Translations under genes and position numbers: made by a program | The notes under the pieces: model-generated | Databases searched by the model: none | What the model saw: only the letters and a program-made list of their open reading frames with translations | Told to the model about the DNA's origin: nothing | Part shown: piece after piece, positions 1 to 5,490 of the stretch | Position numbering within the stretch: position 1 is the first letter of the stretch | Layout: each line of letters starts with the position of its first letter | Origin: Chloroflexota bacterium | GTDB lineage: Bacteria > Chloroflexota > Limnocylindria > Limnocylindrales > CSP1-4 | Assembly (NCBI GenBank): GCA_003157175.1 | Contig: PMIQ01000194.1 | Location: 3,297 to 8,974, forward strand | Direction: 5' to 3' | Length of the DNA: 5,678 bases

Positions 1-248
1 ATCGCGGTCTGGCGCGGCACCTCGATGAACTGCTCGCGCAGGTCGACGAGCACGCCCTTGTCGGCCATCGGAACGAGGAACCTAAGGCCCGGCTCTCGAA
101 CCAGGCCCTTGTTGGTCTGGCCCCAGCGGTACACGACCATCTGCCCCCACTGCGGCACGATCCGGACCGAGAGCGCGGCCACCGCGATCAGCAGGAATGC
201 CACCACGATTACAACTATCAGAAGAACCGATGTCCCGGTCGTATCCAT
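1..248 (-). CDS. SPFH/band 7 slipin (stomatin-like) membrane protein, N-terminal part only
   Basis: The first 82 codons of a slipin are present; the rest lies beyond the left edge. The protein opens with a single hydrophobic segment at about residues 7-27 (VLLIVVIVVAFLLIAVAAL). The start of the SPFH domain follows: VRIVPQWGQMVVYRWGQ, then GLVREPGLRFLVP, then VLVDLREQFIEVPRQ at the edge. This run (VP...G.V.R.G, PG..F..P, VDLR, .VP.Q) is the standard beginning of prokaryotic slipins. Family knowledge: slipins oligomerise on the inner face of the membrane, organise lipid microdomains, and are usually encoded beside an NfeD protease that can cleave or partner them. That is the arrangement here, with the NfeD gene directly upstream. 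The start is well supported: GGAGG lies 7 nt before the ATG. Because the C-terminus is missing, eoslipin and paraslipin (QmcA-like) types cannot be separated. Confidence 0.9.
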   Translation of the reverse strand, partial: MDTTGTSVLLIVVIVVAFLLIAVAALSVRIVPQWGQMVVYRWGQTNKGLVREPGLRFLVPMADKGVLVDLREQFIEVPRQTA

Positions 249-350
249 CCCGATACCTCCAGCAGCATTGCGGCCCAAATGGGCGGTTCCAGCGGGCGAC
301 CACCGTGCGGCCCGGTGAGCTTGTCCCCAGCGATTCGACCTCCTCGATCC
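249..350 (-). other. 102-nt gap between NfeD and slipin genes
   Basis: This is the only sizeable gap in the five-gene minus-strand run. It contains a short perfect palindrome, GCCCAAATGGGC (273-284), and the slipin ribosome binding site. A GGAACC hexamer (285-290 read on the minus strand) resembles an ECF -35 element, but no matching -10 is visible at a workable distance. Open frames crossing the gap look like shadows. A processing site or a weak internal promoter is possible but not shown. Confidence 0.4.
256..260 (-). promoter_or_regulatory. Shine-Dalgarno site of the slipin gene
   Basis: A perfect GGAGG on the minus strand is followed by 7 nt (TATCGGG) and the ATG at 248. It fixes the slipin start. 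It also shows independent ribosome loading, unlike the overlapping starts upstream in the operon. Confidence 0.7.
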
Positions 351-1940
351 CTACGCCACTGGCTCGACAACCAGCACGAGGCCCTCCTTCCGGACGACCT
401 TGATCACAGTGCCCCGCGGGGCGCTTCCGGCTCCGGCCAGCCTGGCCGTCCACGCCTCGCGGGCGACGTAGACGGTTCCGAGCGGGGACAGATCCTTCTC
501 CACGGTCCCGGTCATGCCGATGACATCCACGGTGCCGACCATTCCCGAGTTAGCTGGCACCGGCTGATGTCTCATCCGCAGCAGTGTTCGGACGAGGATG
601 AGACCGTATGCCACCGCGGCAGCAGCCATGGTGGCGATGATCGGCCACGCCACCGTGGCCGTGGGCAGGTAGGGACCTGGCGACCCGTAGAAGGCCACGC
701 TGCCCACGACGAAGCTGATCAGGCCGCCCATCATCAGAAGGCCATGAGTGGGCAGGTTCGGTTCGAGCACGATCATGGCTATCCCGAGTATCACCAGGGC
801 GACGCCCAGGACGTTCAGCGGCAGGCTGCCGGACCCGTAGAAGGAAAGCACAAGGGCAAATGCGCCGAGCAGGCCCACGACCAGCGTCGGGTGGAAGAAC
901 TCGACCGCGACGCACAGGACCCCGATCACGAGCAGGATGAAGGCTATGTTCGGATCGTCCAGCCCGTGCAGAATCGACTGGATGAAATCCTCACCCATAG
1001 TGACAGTCGACGCGCCCTTCGTGTGGACGACCACCTGTGCGCCGTTCACGGTCACGATCTGGCCATCGGCCTGGCTGAGAACCTGATCGAGGCTATCGGC
1101 GATGCCATTGATGCCGTGGGCTGTCACTGCCTCCTGAGCCGTATAGGACTGGGCATTCGTAACCGTGGTGGCAGCCCAATCGACGGCCAGCGGGTGGCGC
1201 AGCTGGGCGATGCTGCGCATGGTGGCCACGGCGTCGCTCAGGACTTTGTCGGCCTCGGTCTGGCCGTAGGTGGCGGCCAGGTCCCCACCGCCTGCGGCTA
1301 CCGGCGAGGCGGCCCCGATATTCGTGCCGTCGGCCATGTAGGCGAGGCTCGCCGACAGGGTGATAAACGTTCCGGCGCTGGCCGCTTTGGCGCCCGATGG
1401 CCCGACCCAAACGATCGTCGGGATCGTGGCGTTCTCGAGGAGCTCGTAGATTGTCTTCATCGAGCTCTCGCTGCCGCCCAATGTGTCGAGCTGAACCACG
1501 ACGGCCGCGGCGCCGTCCGACTCAGCCTGCCGAATTCCCGCGGTGACGTAGCCCGCCATGACGTCGTCGACAACACCGCTGGTAGGCAGGACCACGACCT
1601 CCGATCCGGACGGCGCACCTGCCGCCGGCGATTGCCGCGGCGAGGGCACGGGCTGAACGATCTCGGCGGACGGCCCGCGTGTCCGAGTCTGGCTAACCGC
1701 GAACAGAAGCCCGAACGCCACGGCCAGGGTCGCCGCAATGCGCGCGGCCCCGTACGCAGCGCGTCCGGCCCGGCCCCAACCCGCGTCGATCGCGCGAAGC
1801 CGACCCAGAATGCTGCGCCGCGGTCTCTCGGATTGGACGGCCCACGGTAGGGCCGCCGTCGCGGCGGGGAGTGGCGGCGTTCTGGTGCTCGCGGCGAACC
1901 GCCGCAGCCGCTCGTCCATGTCGAAGTCTGATTCGCTCAT
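351..1940 (-). CDS. nfeD: NfeD ClpP-class membrane serine protease with anti-sigma-like N-terminus
   Basis: This is a 529-residue membrane protein. Residues 1-64 are soluble and Arg-rich (MDERLRRFAAS at 8-18, ERPRRSILGRLRA at 38-50). Residues 66-83 form a transmembrane segment, and 85-113 a Pro/Ser/Ala-rich linker. Residues 114-305 are a ClpP/SppA-fold protease: LDTLGG (151-156) at the usual PGG position, AKAASAGT (184-191) with nucleophile Ser188, and Lys232 in ADKVLSD as the likely general base. This matches the Ser/Lys dyad of Pyrococcus PH1510. Five hydrophobic segments follow (about 331-349, 352-369, 374-393, 400-418, 430-450), then an NfeD OB-fold (463-527: GTVDVIGMTGTVEKDL, then GTVIKVVRKEGLVLVV). 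A cytoplasmic N-terminus would put the protease outside and the OB-fold inside. Long NfeD proteins normally start with a signal peptide, so the N-terminal region is unusual. It sits where an anti-sigma factor would be, immediately after an ECF sigma gene. The start overlaps the sigma stop (ATGA), with GGGGG 6 nt upstream. The protease assignment is firm; the anti-sigma role is inferred. Confidence 0.92.
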   Translation of the reverse strand: MSESDFDMDERLRRFAASTRTPPLPAATAALPWAVQSERPRRSILGRLRAIDAGWGRAGRAAYGAARIAATLAVAFGLLFAVSQTRTRGPSAEIVQPVPSPRQSPAAGAPSGSEVVVLPTSGVVDDVMAGYVTAGIRQAESDGAAAVVVQLDTLGGSESSMKTIYELLENATIPTIVWVGPSGAKAASAGTFITLSASLAYMADGTNIGAASPVAAGGGDLAATYGQTEADKVLSDAVATMRSIAQLRHPLAVDWAATTVTNAQSYTAQEAVTAHGINGIADSLDQVLSQADGQIVTVNGAQVVVHTKGASTVTMGEDFIQSILHGLDDPNIAFILLVIGVLCVAVEFFHPTLVVGLLGAFALVLSFYGSGSLPLNVLGVALVILGIAMIVLEPNLPTHGLLMMGGLISFVVGSVAFYGSPGPYLPTATVAWPIIATMAAAAVAYGLILVRTLLRMRHQPVPANSGMVGTVDVIGMTGTVEKDLSPLGTVYVAREAWTARLAGAGSAPRGTVIKVVRKEGLVLVVEPVA

Positions 1941-2542
1941 TTGGTGCCCCCTGTCGCCGGTTCTATGCGGCGACGCAGCGTCTGCAGGGCAGCGTGGTGA
2001 CGTGACTTGACGGTGCCGATCGGAATGCCCAACCGATCGGCGATCTCGGCCAGCGGGAGATCCCCCCAGTAGCGCAGGACGACCACCATCCGAAGCTCCG
2101 TGCTGAGACTGGAGAGTGCCCGGCCGACGGCGTCGCGAGCGAGAGCGGAGCGGAATGGATCGCCGCTCTCCAGATCGACCTCATCCACGTCCAGGGTGCG
2201 CTGGCGAGCCCGCTTGCGGAGCCGGGTGCGACAGACGTTCACGAGGATTTGGCTGAACCAGGAGTGGAACTTGTCGTGTTCGCGCAGATTGGACAGGCCG
2301 CGCCATGCCCGAACGGAGGCCTCCTGAACGGCATCCTGAGCTTCGGCCGCATCGGCGAGAAGGTAACCGGCCAGCCGGTAGGCGCCGCTCAACTCGTCCG
2401 AGAGCGCCTCGGCGAATCGCGTGTCGATGGCTCGGCTGCGATCGTTCGCCGCCTCGACCGGGACCTTGACGACGTCTGACTGGAGATAGGCTTCCTTGAC
2501 GAACATGCCACGCTCTCTCGGCGGACCGGTGTGGTCGCTCAT
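1937..2542 (-). CDS. ECF-type RNA polymerase sigma factor
   Basis: This 201-residue group 4 (ECF) sigma factor redirects RNA polymerase to a small regulon. Sigma region 2 spans about residues 43-113, with the region 2 core LLADAAEAQDAVQEASVRAW (61-80) and the promoter-melting/-10 segment FHSWFSQILVNVCRTRLRKR (92-111). After a short acidic linker (VDEVDLESGD), region 4 spans about 140-192: LSTELRMVVVLRYWGDLPLAEIADRLG, with the HTH recognition part IPIGTVKSRHHAALQTLRRR. No SnoaL-like or other C-terminal extension is present. The ATG at 2542 is chosen because it overlaps the NUDIX stop (ATGA) and has GGAG 8 nt upstream. An internal ATG at 2506 (MFVKEAYL) is the alternative. The stop overlaps the next gene, which carries an anti-sigma-like N-terminus. 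This gene order is typical of an ECF factor controlled by a membrane anti-sigma. Confidence 0.95.
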   Translation of the reverse strand: MSDHTGPPRERGMFVKEAYLQSDVVKVPVEAANDRSRAIDTRFAEALSDELSGAYRLAGYLLADAAEAQDAVQEASVRAWRGLSNLREHDKFHSWFSQILVNVCRTRLRKRARQRTLDVDEVDLESGDPFRSALARDAVGRALSSLSTELRMVVVLRYWGDLPLAEIADRLGIPIGTVKSRHHAALQTLRRRIEPATGGTK

Positions 2543-3147
2543 GCGTGAGACTCCGGAGGCGCGGAGTAGGTTCGGTCGGCAAGAGCATCGAGTACCAGCT
2601 GACTCCACGTTTCCATGCGATCGTAGACCGCCCGGACGACGTCGATCGGCTCGAACGCTCCGGCCAGCTTGTCCGTCTCGCGAACCGCCACAGGCCTGCC
2701 GGCCGCGTCGGCCGTGTACACGACGCCCAGGTGGTGCCGGCCGACCTCCACCTCGTCGTCGTTCAGCAGGCCGAGAAACTCGAGCTCGGGGACGAAGTCG
2801 GCTGCCAGCTCCTCGCCCCACTCCCGTTCGAGGCAGAGCGGGATCGACTCGTCGCCGGGGTTCATGTGCCCGCCCACGCCGATCGAGTAGAGGTCGTGGA
2901 GACGGGCATCGCCGCCGGCCCGCGTGCGCTTCATCAGAAAGATGCGATCGGCGTCGCGCAGGATCAGATACGGGATGAGCTGCTTGATCGTCGTGTCGGC
3001 CTCGGCCGCAGACCTCGGATAGAACGCCCCGCGATCCAGACGCGCCAGGATCGCGTCGACGTTTGCGGTCCGCACGCCACGCCAGGTCGTATCGCCCATG
3101 AGCACGTCACGCGGCACGCCATACACAAGCTCCGGCCCCGCGCCCAT
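2539..3147 (-). CDS. NUDIX-family hydrolase (predicted phosphoesterase type)
   Basis: The protein has 202 residues. Its central feature is a Nudix box at about 92-114: GGHMNPGDE, then SIPLCLEREWGEEL, with Glu100, Arg108, Glu109, Glu112 and Glu113 as the expected Mg2+-binding and catalytic residues. The first spacing is one residue longer than the classical G-x5-E, and Ala replaces the late Gly of the consensus. Upstream motifs VYGVPRDVL (8-16), FYPRSAAEAD (42-51) and IKQLIPYLILRDADRIFLMK (54-73) match my recollection of the 'predicted phosphoesterase, NUDIX family' group (COG4112). NUDIX enzymes cleave nucleoside-diphosphate-linked compounds, but the substrate of this group is unknown and cannot be read here. 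The ATG at 3147 is 2 nt after the tyrA stop. GGAGG lies rather far upstream (13 nt), so translation probably depends on tyrA. The stop overlaps the sigma start. Confidence 0.88.
   Translation of the reverse strand: MGAGPELVYGVPRDVLMGDTTWRGVRTANVDAILARLDRGAFYPRSAAEADTTIKQLIPYLILRDADRIFLMKRTRAGGDARLHDLYSIGVGGHMNPGDESIPLCLEREWGEELAADFVPELEFLGLLNDDEVEVGRHHLGVVYTADAAGRPVAVRETDKLAGAFEPIDVVRAVYDRMETWSQLVLDALADRTYSAPPESHA
2586..2614 (-). promoter_or_regulatory. Candidate ECF-type promoter inside the NUDIX gene, upstream of the sigma gene
   Basis: On the minus strand GGAAAC (2614-2609) is followed by 17 nt and TCGATG (2591-2586), about 44 nt before the sigma ATG. Many ECF factors use a GGAA(C)-type -35 with 16-17 nt spacing and regulate their own gene, so this could be an autoregulatory promoter. 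It lies in coding sequence and the -10 part is poorly constrained, so chance is a real alternative. Confidence 0.2.
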
Positions 3148-3149
3148 TT

Positions 3150-4031
3150 CTACTCGGGGTCCTCCAGCCGGTTCTTCGCAGAGACGAAGCGTAATCGCAG
3201 CGCCTCTGCATCGGGGCCGCCTTTGCGCTCCAACTCGACCAGCCACTGGTCGATGGCCGCCCGCACGTCGCGCAGCCGGGCGGCAATAGCCGCCGAATTG
3301 GTCGCGACTATGCCCGCGCCCATGGCCGGCTCGCCTCGAGCGAGTCGCGTCATGCCGGCCCAGCCGGTGGCGGCCAGCGCTTCGGTCGCCAGCCAGTCCA
3401 CACGCTCGGGGGCACCGAGACCGCCCGCGATGGCCTCGACCAGGGCCGCCGACACGACCAGGGGCATGTGGCTGATGGCCGCGACGGCGTCGTCGTGCGC
3501 GGCCGCGAGCATCGGAATCTGGACCGCTCCGCAGGCCTCGATCAGCGCACCGACACGTTCCGCGTCGAGGAGTCGCGCGAATGCGCCTGGCACCGTCACC
3601 CAGGGCCGCCCGACGAAGAGATCCGGCAGCGCGGCAGCGTAGCCGCTGACCTCGCGACCGGCCATCGGGTGTCCGCCGATGAAGGGCAGCCGCGCCGCGT
3701 CGGCCCGGGCCACGATTCGGGCCTTCGAGCTGGCGGCGTCCGTGACGGTGGCGTCCTCCGGCAGCAACCCGCGCAGCGTTCCGCCGATCTCGTCGATCAG
3801 ATCCAGGCACGTCAGCGGCGGGGCGGCCAGCACCACCAGGTCCGAGTCTCGCACAGCCGCTTCCAGCGTCGCCGCGGCCGCATCGAGGATGCCGTCCCCG
3901 ACGGCCTGGTGCACCGGCCCCGGCGTGCGGCTCCAGGCCGTCACGTGCCACTCCCCCGCGCCGCCGCGGCTGCGCAGAGCGCGAGCTATCGAGCCGCCGA
4001 TCAAACCGAAGCCGACGATCGATACTCTCAC
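3150..4031 (-). CDS. tyrA: Prephenate/arogenate dehydrogenase
   Basis: This 293-residue TyrA-family enzyme oxidatively decarboxylates prephenate (or arogenate) on the route to tyrosine. The N-terminal Rossmann domain starts at once: VSIVGFGLIGGSIARAL (3-19, GxGxxG at 7-12). At the end of beta-2 is AWSRTP (32-37), with Ser34-Arg35 where NAD-specific enzymes carry Asp. Synechocystis arogenate dehydrogenase has Ser-Arg there and uses NADP, so NADP preference is inferred. Other family marks are VVLAAPP (66-72), TDAASSK (97-103) and GGHPMAGREVSG (119-130) with the catalytic-type His121. The helical dimerisation domain includes AAHDDAVAAISHMPL (177-191). No ACT or chorismate mutase domain is attached, so this is the short monofunctional form. 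The GTG at 4031 is chosen because the family's beta-1 strand begins two codons later; no clear SD precedes it. It is the first gene of the minus-strand operon. Confidence 0.92.
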   Translation of the reverse strand: MRVSIVGFGLIGGSIARALRSRGGAGEWHVTAWSRTPGPVHQAVGDGILDAAAATLEAAVRDSDLVVLAAPPLTCLDLIDEIGGTLRGLLPEDATVTDAASSKARIVARADAARLPFIGGHPMAGREVSGYAAALPDLFVGRPWVTVPGAFARLLDAERVGALIEACGAVQIPMLAAAHDDAVAAISHMPLVVSAALVEAIAGGLGAPERVDWLATEALAATGWAGMTRLARGEPAMGAGIVATNSAAIAARLRDVRAAIDQWLVELERKGGPDAEALRLRFVSAKNRLEDPE

Positions 4032-4138
4032 GCCGCCATTATGGGGCGCGCGCGATAGCCCTAATCCACGGATCGCCCACTTGCCTCTTCGGCTACATGC
4101 GATCCGCGACCTGCATAATGCCGTTCCTGCGCGGTCCC

Positions 4139-4181
4139 CATCCGGGGTACCCCTCCGGGTCCGGGGCGCCACACCCGGATG
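4139..4181. repeat. Palindrome cluster in the divergent region
   Basis: CATCCGGG (4139-4146) is the exact reverse complement of CCCGGATG (4174-4181). Nested inside are the perfect palindrome GGGGTACCCC (4144-4153) and CCCC/GGGG arms flanking CCGGGTCCGG. It could be an operator for a dimeric regulator, including the neighbouring response regulator, or a leader hairpin. No T-tract follows, so it is not an obvious terminator. Confidence 0.5.
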
Positions 4182-4210
4182 AATGAGTGCGCGGCGGCTG
4201 AAAGTCTGAT

Positions 4211-4216
4211 TAGAAT
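4211..4216 (+). promoter_or_regulatory. Possible -10 element for the response regulator
   Basis: TAGAAT matches TATAAT at five of six positions in an otherwise GC-rich region. It would give a leader of roughly 70 nt before the ATG at 4292. No recognisable -35 lies 16-19 nt upstream, so the call is tentative. Confidence 0.3.
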
Positions 4217-4291
4217 GCAAGAGGCGCAGGGGCCGGTATCCGTTGCTCTTCTCTCCCCGCCCTCGCTGCCACGCAAGAAGGGTCACCAGCA

Positions 4292-4987
4292 ATGGTTGAA
4301 TCCTATGGCGAGACCAGACCGATCCGGGTTCTCCTTGTCGACGACCATCATCTCCTGACCGACGCACTGTCGCAGATGCTCAGCCGCGAGCCGGACATCA
4401 TCGTGGCAGGGGTCGCCGGCAGCGTGGCCGAGGCCAAGGCCATGGCCCGTGAGCGCCTGGATGTCGTTCTGATGGACTACCGGCTGCCCGATGGGACCGG
4501 GGCCGAGGCCACACGTGCCATCAAGGCCCGCTGGCCCGCCGCTCGCGTCGTCATGCTGACCGCCCTCACGGACGACGAGACGGTGCTCGAGTCGATCCAG
4601 GCCGGCGCGGACGGCTATCTAACCAAAGACCGCGCGATCGACGAGGTGGTCAGCGCAGTCCGGGCCGCCTACGCCGGCGAGACGCTTCTGCCCCGCTCGG
4701 TGATCGTCGGCATTGCCCAGCGCGTGGCTGCGGCAAGAGAGCGCGGCACGGAGCGCCGCCAGATCGAGCCGTTGACCCCGCGCGAGCTGGAAGTGCTCAA
4801 GGCCTTGACCGAGGGGCTGTCCACGCCGGAGATCTGCGAGCGCCTGTATATCGCCCCGAACACGCTGCGCACGCACGTCCAGAACATCATGGGCAAGCTG
4901 CGAGTGCATTCGAAGCTCGAAGCCGTGGCCTTCGCGCTCCGAAACCGGCTCGTGGAACCGCCGAAGTCGGACGACAGCCTCTTCTGA
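4292..4987 (+). CDS. NarL/LuxR-family two-component response regulator
   Basis: The protein has 231 residues and the two standard domains. The receiver spans about 11-128: acidic pocket VLLVDDHH (13-20), phospho-acceptor Asp62 in LMDYRLPDG (60-68), switch Thr90 in VVMLTAL, and Lys112 in GYLTKDRA. The LuxR-type HTH spans about 159-218: LTPRELEVLKALTEGLST, PEICERLYIAPNTLRTHVQN and IMGKLRVHSKLEAVAFAL, a canonical GerE-like fold. Phosphorylation of Asp62 by a sensor kinase should promote dimer binding to DNA. No kinase is encoded nearby, so it is an orphan within this window. AAGAAGGG lies 9 nt before the ATG. It is divergent from the tyrA-sigma-nfeD operon, so it could regulate that operon or itself from the shared 260-nt region; this is inference. 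It is followed by 82 nt and a convergent small gene. Confidence 0.95.
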   Translation: MVESYGETRPIRVLLVDDHHLLTDALSQMLSREPDIIVAGVAGSVAEAKAMARERLDVVLMDYRLPDGTGAEATRAIKARWPAARVVMLTALTDDETVLESIQAGADGYLTKDRAIDEVVSAVRAAYAGETLLPRSVIVGIAQRVAAARERGTERRQIEPLTPRELEVLKALTEGLSTPEICERLYIAPNTLRTHVQNIMGKLRVHSKLEAVAFALRNRLVEPPKSDDSLF

Positions 4988-5037
4988 CGGTCCGAAGGGG
5001 GCACGCACCCTCCGATTCCGTGAACGCGACGCGAACC

Positions 5038-5087
5038 CTCAGCCGGCGCTGCGGCGTGGCACCGGAATCTCAGCCGGCGCTGCGGCG
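5038..5087. repeat. 31-nt-period direct repeat at the 3' end of the zinc-ribbon gene
   Basis: CTCAGCCGGCGCTGCGGCG occurs exactly at 5038-5056 and again at 5069-5087. The second copy contains the stop codon and last codons of the zinc-ribbon gene (minus strand, RRSAG-stop). The first copy lies just past the stop, in the convergent gap, so it repeats the gene's terminal codons out of frame. The likely origin is a local tandem duplication. Apart from this repeat the 4988-5069 gap shows only a weak imperfect hairpin (about 4993-5015) and no clear terminator. Confidence 0.85.
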
Positions 5088-5309
5088 GCGCCGGACGGCT
5101 CGCCGGTCGTCGACGCGTCGCTCCTCACCTGTAGGCGAGATCCCCACTCCCCTCTCGCGCCTGGCGTATTCGCGTCGGTCCCACACTCGCCGGTCGTCGC
5201 TCAGCGATTTGCCGCAACGCGGGCAGCGGCGCTCTTCGGCGAACAGTGAGGCAAGCGGAACTGTCGCCCAAAGAGTCCGTCCGCAGGAGAAACACGCGAG
5301 TCGTGGCAT
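5070..5309 (-). CDS. Small zinc-ribbon protein with Arg-rich tail
   Basis: This is a 79-residue protein of unknown function. Cys6-x2-Cys9 (ACFSCGRTLW) and Cys29-x2-Cys32 (RCPRCGKSL) form a four-Cys zinc ribbon, separated by a segment containing VPLASLFAEERR. The second half is strongly basic and holds a degenerate duplication with a 24-residue offset: DDRRVWDRR (38-46) and EERRVDDRR (62-70), each followed by more arginines. I recall similar small CxxC + (D/E)RRxxDRR proteins as hypotheticals in Chloroflexota-type genomes. The architecture suggests nucleic-acid, ribosome or protein contact, but no function can be assigned. The four correctly spaced cysteines argue against a shadow frame. The ATG at 5309 lacks a clear SD. 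TAGCAT sits 6 nt upstream and could be the -10 of a leaderless mRNA. It converges on the response regulator gene. Confidence 0.8.
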   Translation of the reverse strand: MPRLACFSCGRTLWATVPLASLFAEERRCPRCGKSLSDDRRVWDRREYARRERGVGISPTGEERRVDDRRAVRRRRSAG

Positions 5310-5490
5310 GGCTTGATGCTACGTCATCGCCATACGATTGGGGCGATCATGTACAGACCAATTCCGCGGCTCCGATCGTGCGCCAGCGAATACGGTGGAT
5401 GGACGATGCTGTCAGCAAATCCAATAGTCATGATATTTACGTTCGCCAGAGATGGCGACGCGACGATCACTCGGGCAAGTGACCGTGTCG

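Larger units (their letters stand above)
4032..4291. promoter_or_regulatory. Divergent control region between tyrA operon and response regulator
   Basis: These 260 nt separate two divergent transcription units and must carry both start regions unless transcription enters from elsewhere. Towards tyrA, CATAAT (4043-4038 read on the minus strand) lies 6 nt before the GTG, fitting a -10 for a leaderless or near-leaderless mRNA; no good -35 is seen. Towards the regulator, TAGAAT (4211-4216) is the best -10-like hexamer, again without a convincing -35. Between them lies a GC-rich palindrome cluster at 4139-4181. No gene or structured RNA is recognised. Confidence 0.5.

Noticed and set aside
262..290. 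GGAACC in the nfeD-slipin gap as an ECF promoter
   Set aside because: The hexamer at the expected -10 distance (TGCTGC) is unlike ECF -10 elements, and the start would fall inside or next to the slipin ribosome binding site.
279..1850. Long plus-strand open frame opposite the NfeD gene
   Set aside because: It is antisense to a clearly real membrane protease. The translation is low in hydrophobic cores and rich in Arg/Gly/His, as expected of a shadow frame in high-GC DNA.
2543..2821. Upstream extension of the sigma factor frame
   Set aside because: It overlaps the NUDIX gene, including part of its conserved region. The Arg/Gly-rich translation is shadow-like, and the ATG at 2542 has both an SD and an ATGA overlap.
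2545..3642. Plus-strand open frame across NUDIX and tyrA
   Set aside because: It spans two recognisable minus-strand genes and their junction. No family motif is seen, so it is a shadow.
4032..4367. N-terminal extension of the tyrA frame up to an ATG at 4367
   Set aside because: The extension lacks TyrA similarity, crosses the divergent control region and overlaps the response regulator gene. The family's first beta-strand starts right after the GTG at 4031.
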